Shown piece by piece: positions 6,086-7,474 of a DNA stretch of 7,474 nt. Made by a program: the position numbers and the translations under genes. Origin of the DNA: Muribaculaceae bacterium. Its GTDB lineage: Bacteria; Bacteroidota; Bacteroidia; Bacteroidales; Muribaculaceae. Within the stretch, counting starts at the first letter, position 1, and every line of letters begins with the position of its first letter. The stretch covers positions 1 through 7,474 of the forward strand of contig VSPW01000097.1 of assembly GCA_009775535.1 (NCBI GenBank), written 5' to 3'. The notes beneath the pieces were generated by a model. The model saw only the letters and a program-made list of their open reading frames with translations. It was not told the origin of the DNA and searched no databases.

Positions 6086-7084
6086 TTATTGTTTCTTTTG
6101 ATCTTCTATGTTATCCTTATTGTCTGTTTCTGATATTTCCTCAGGTATGGCTGGACGTGTTTCTTCGACAAATTGCTTGACAACATTGAATGATCTTATA
6201 TTGTCATCTTGCGGAGGCAATACTTTTGCAAATTTTACGAAATCGGCGACACGGAATAATTGCCTTAGGTCGGATTTTGCTTGGGATGCTTCAGGGTGTT
6301 GTTTTATGGCATCAAGTATCTGGCTTGATGTCATTTCCATGGCATATATAGTATAACGCCCCATCAAATATTCACGTAATATGTCAATAAGCCTGGTGTA
6401 GTATTCCTTTATATGGCCTCGTTCAATCAGGTTGGAATTACGTAACTTTTCCAGATTTATGATAGCCTGTTCATATGGTGGGACCACTTTTTTGCGCGGG
6501 AGCAATGTCTTTCCATTCTTTTTATAAAGTATAAATACAGTTACCCCTAATGCAATTACCAGTATACCTAATATAATCCAGTACCAAAAATCTGCAAGCC
6601 AATCCGGTACAAAGTCATACCATTTTGATTCTATGGATACAGTGAAGTTGTCAGGTATCGGATTTATAGTAGTCAGCGAATCGAGAGCAACCGGCCGTAC
6701 ATTCAATGTCAGTATTTCGGCGAATGTGGTGTCAACACCTACTGCATATCCTATACGCGGCATAGTGACCATCTGGGGCTCAAATGCTTGAAGAAGTATA
6801 TCATACTGTAGCTGCCTACGGCCGTTGCCTAGATCTGATTCGGTGTTGGTTATCTCCAAGAATTCAACCCCTTGTATCTCCTGGCCTTGCTGGGGGATTC
6901 CGACAACTTGTCCTTGTTCCCCATCATTAAGTATCTCGGCGTGTATCATTGTACGGTCACCCATTTCCACGGTAACAGAATCAAGAGTGGTTCTTACTGA
7001 TACCTCTGCCGATGCAGCTATAGGAATGTTCAGTAAAGCCGTCAATATCGGGAACAGTAATATGCGACGTATGTGATTTGTCAT
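6086..7084 (-). CDS. Bat-operon membrane protein: signal peptide, periplasmic Ig-like domain, one TM helix, cytosolic helical domain
   Basis: This 332-residue protein starts with a signal peptide (about 1-26, ending AASA before EVSV). A beta-rich periplasmic region follows (about 27-160, with 'DSVTVEMGDRTMIHAEI' resembling the Ig-like repeats of BatD). A single TM helix (about 167-187) is followed by basic YKKNGK, so the rest (188-332) should be cytosolic. The cytosolic part is helical, with YYTRLIDILREYLMGRY, a Thr-Ser turn before SQILDAI, LRQLFRVADFVKFAKVLPP and a closing helix FNVVKQFVEE. The tail (313-332) is highly charged. Such proteins regularly sit between the DUF58 gene and batA in Bacteroidetes and have no agreed name; they resemble DUF4381-type proteins. 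The 22-nt spacing to batA and position inside the operon suggest it links the periplasmic VWA complex to the MoxR/DUF58 side of the membrane (inference). Confidence 0.85.
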   Translation of the reverse strand: MTNHIRRILLFPILTALLNIPIAASAEVSVRTTLDSVTVEMGDRTMIHAEILNDGEQGQVVGIPQQGQEIQGVEFLEITNTESDLGNGRRQLQYDILLQAFEPQMVTMPRIGYAVGVDTTFAEILTLNVRPVALDSLTTINPIPDNFTVSIESKWYDFVPDWLADFWYWIILGILVIALGVTVFILYKKNGKTLLPRKKVVPPYEQAIINLEKLRNSNLIERGHIKEYYTRLIDILREYLMGRYTIYAMEMTSSQILDAIKQHPEASQAKSDLRQLFRVADFVKFAKVLPPQDDNIRSFNVVKQFVEETRPAIPEEISETDNKDNIEDQKKQ

Positions 7085-7116
7085 TTTCTGTAATTTTAAT
7101 TAAGAGTGGAGTCCGG

Positions 7117-7474
7117 TTAACGTCCTCCCCGTCCGCGGAACAGGGTCATCAGTGCTTTGACATAGTCTTCATCAGTTGATATTGATGCATAGTCGACATG
7201 GCACGTTTTGAATATTCCAGACATCTGTTGCTGCCTTTCGTACCACCAGCGGTCGTAAGCTTTGCGTATTTTTGAAGAAGACGTGTCGATCCAACGGCTT
7301 GCTCCGGTCTCAAGGTCGGTGACTCGCATGAAACCGACATCCGGCATCTGTGCATCTCGTCGGTCGTATACTTGTAGCGCCATAATGTCGTGTTTGTTTC
7401 GGGCTATGGTAAGCGCCTGTTTGTAGTCGGCGTTTGCTATAAAGTCACTTATAACAAATGCGGCACATTTCTTT
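7117..7474 (-). CDS. DUF58 family protein, C-terminal part (5' end outside window)
   Basis: The reading frame is open from the stop at 7117 to the window edge, giving 118 residues of a protein that normally has about 290. The ATG at 7383 is internal, because the frame continues upstream of it with family-like sequence (KKCAAFVISDFI, then ARNKHDIMALQVYDRRD and MPDVGFMRVTDLETG). This pattern, with a hydrophobic strand ending in SDF, 'HD-x-AL-x-VYD', 'LPDVG'-like text, an aromatic/basic helix and a C-terminal 'DYVKALMTLFRGRGGR', is typical of the second half of DUF58 proteins, which have a VWA-like fold. The SDF aspartate sits where VWA folds carry a metal-site aspartate. DUF58 genes usually lie between moxR and the VWA genes, as here. 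The protein probably acts in the cytoplasm with the MoxR ATPase (inference). The 32-nt gap to the next gene supports co-transcription. Family assignment is secure; the biochemical role is not known. Confidence 0.9.
   Translation of the reverse strand, partial: KKCAAFVISDFIANADYKQALTIARNKHDIMALQVYDRRDAQMPDVGFMRVTDLETGASRWIDTSSSKIRKAYDRWWYERQQQMSGIFKTCHVDYASISTDEDYVKALMTLFRGRGGR

Noticed and set aside
7149..7355. Minus-strand ORF of 68 aa overlapping the DUF58 gene
   Set aside because: The other frame carries clear DUF58 sequence through the same stretch; this one is an overlapping shadow.

Overview
The window carries almost all of a Bacteroidales 'Bat' (Bacteroides aerotolerance) operon on the minus strand, followed by a separate small regulator-like gene. 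The assignment to Bacteroidetes/Bacteroidales rests on four points: the Bat gene order, A/T-rich leaders that mostly lack Shine-Dalgarno sites, a TTTG / TAnnTTTG-type promoter, and the style of the proteins. A gut or oral Bacteroidales (possibly Muribaculaceae-like) fits, but genus cannot be fixed from this sequence.

Transcription runs from high to low coordinates. In order come the 3' end of a DUF58 gene (7474-7117, cut by the window edge), a signal-peptide/one-TM protein of about 332 aa (7084-6086), batA (6063-5077), batB (5030-3996), batC (3984-3241), batD (3193-1373) and batE (1336-551). All gaps are 11-47 nt, consistent with one transcript. MoxR, the AAA+ ATPase normally at the head of this cluster, should lie just beyond position 7474. 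An 11-bp perfect inverted repeat at 511-539, just past the batE stop, is the likely end of the operon or an operator.

The A/T-rich gap at 372-550 then holds a Bacteroidetes-type promoter candidate (437-468) and an inverted repeat near its start point (408-431). These precede an 86-aa helix-turn-helix protein (371-111). The last 110 bases contain a G9/C9 homopolymer and perhaps the first ten codons of another minus-strand gene.

Functionally, the products look like an envelope machine. BatA and BatB are membrane-anchored von Willebrand A proteins with intact metal-binding (MIDAS) motifs, predicted to face the periplasm. BatC and BatE bring periplasmic TPRs (and an SH3b domain in BatE). BatD and the 332-aa protein have Ig-like periplasmic domains, one TM helix and a related-looking cytosolic helical domain that could meet MoxR/DUF58 in the cytoplasm. 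The family is associated with aerotolerance and envelope stress, but its molecular activity is not settled. The system is known; the less-explained elements here are the linked HTH gene with its candidate operator, the Gln-rich tail of BatC, the BatD/332-aa resemblance and the G9 tract.
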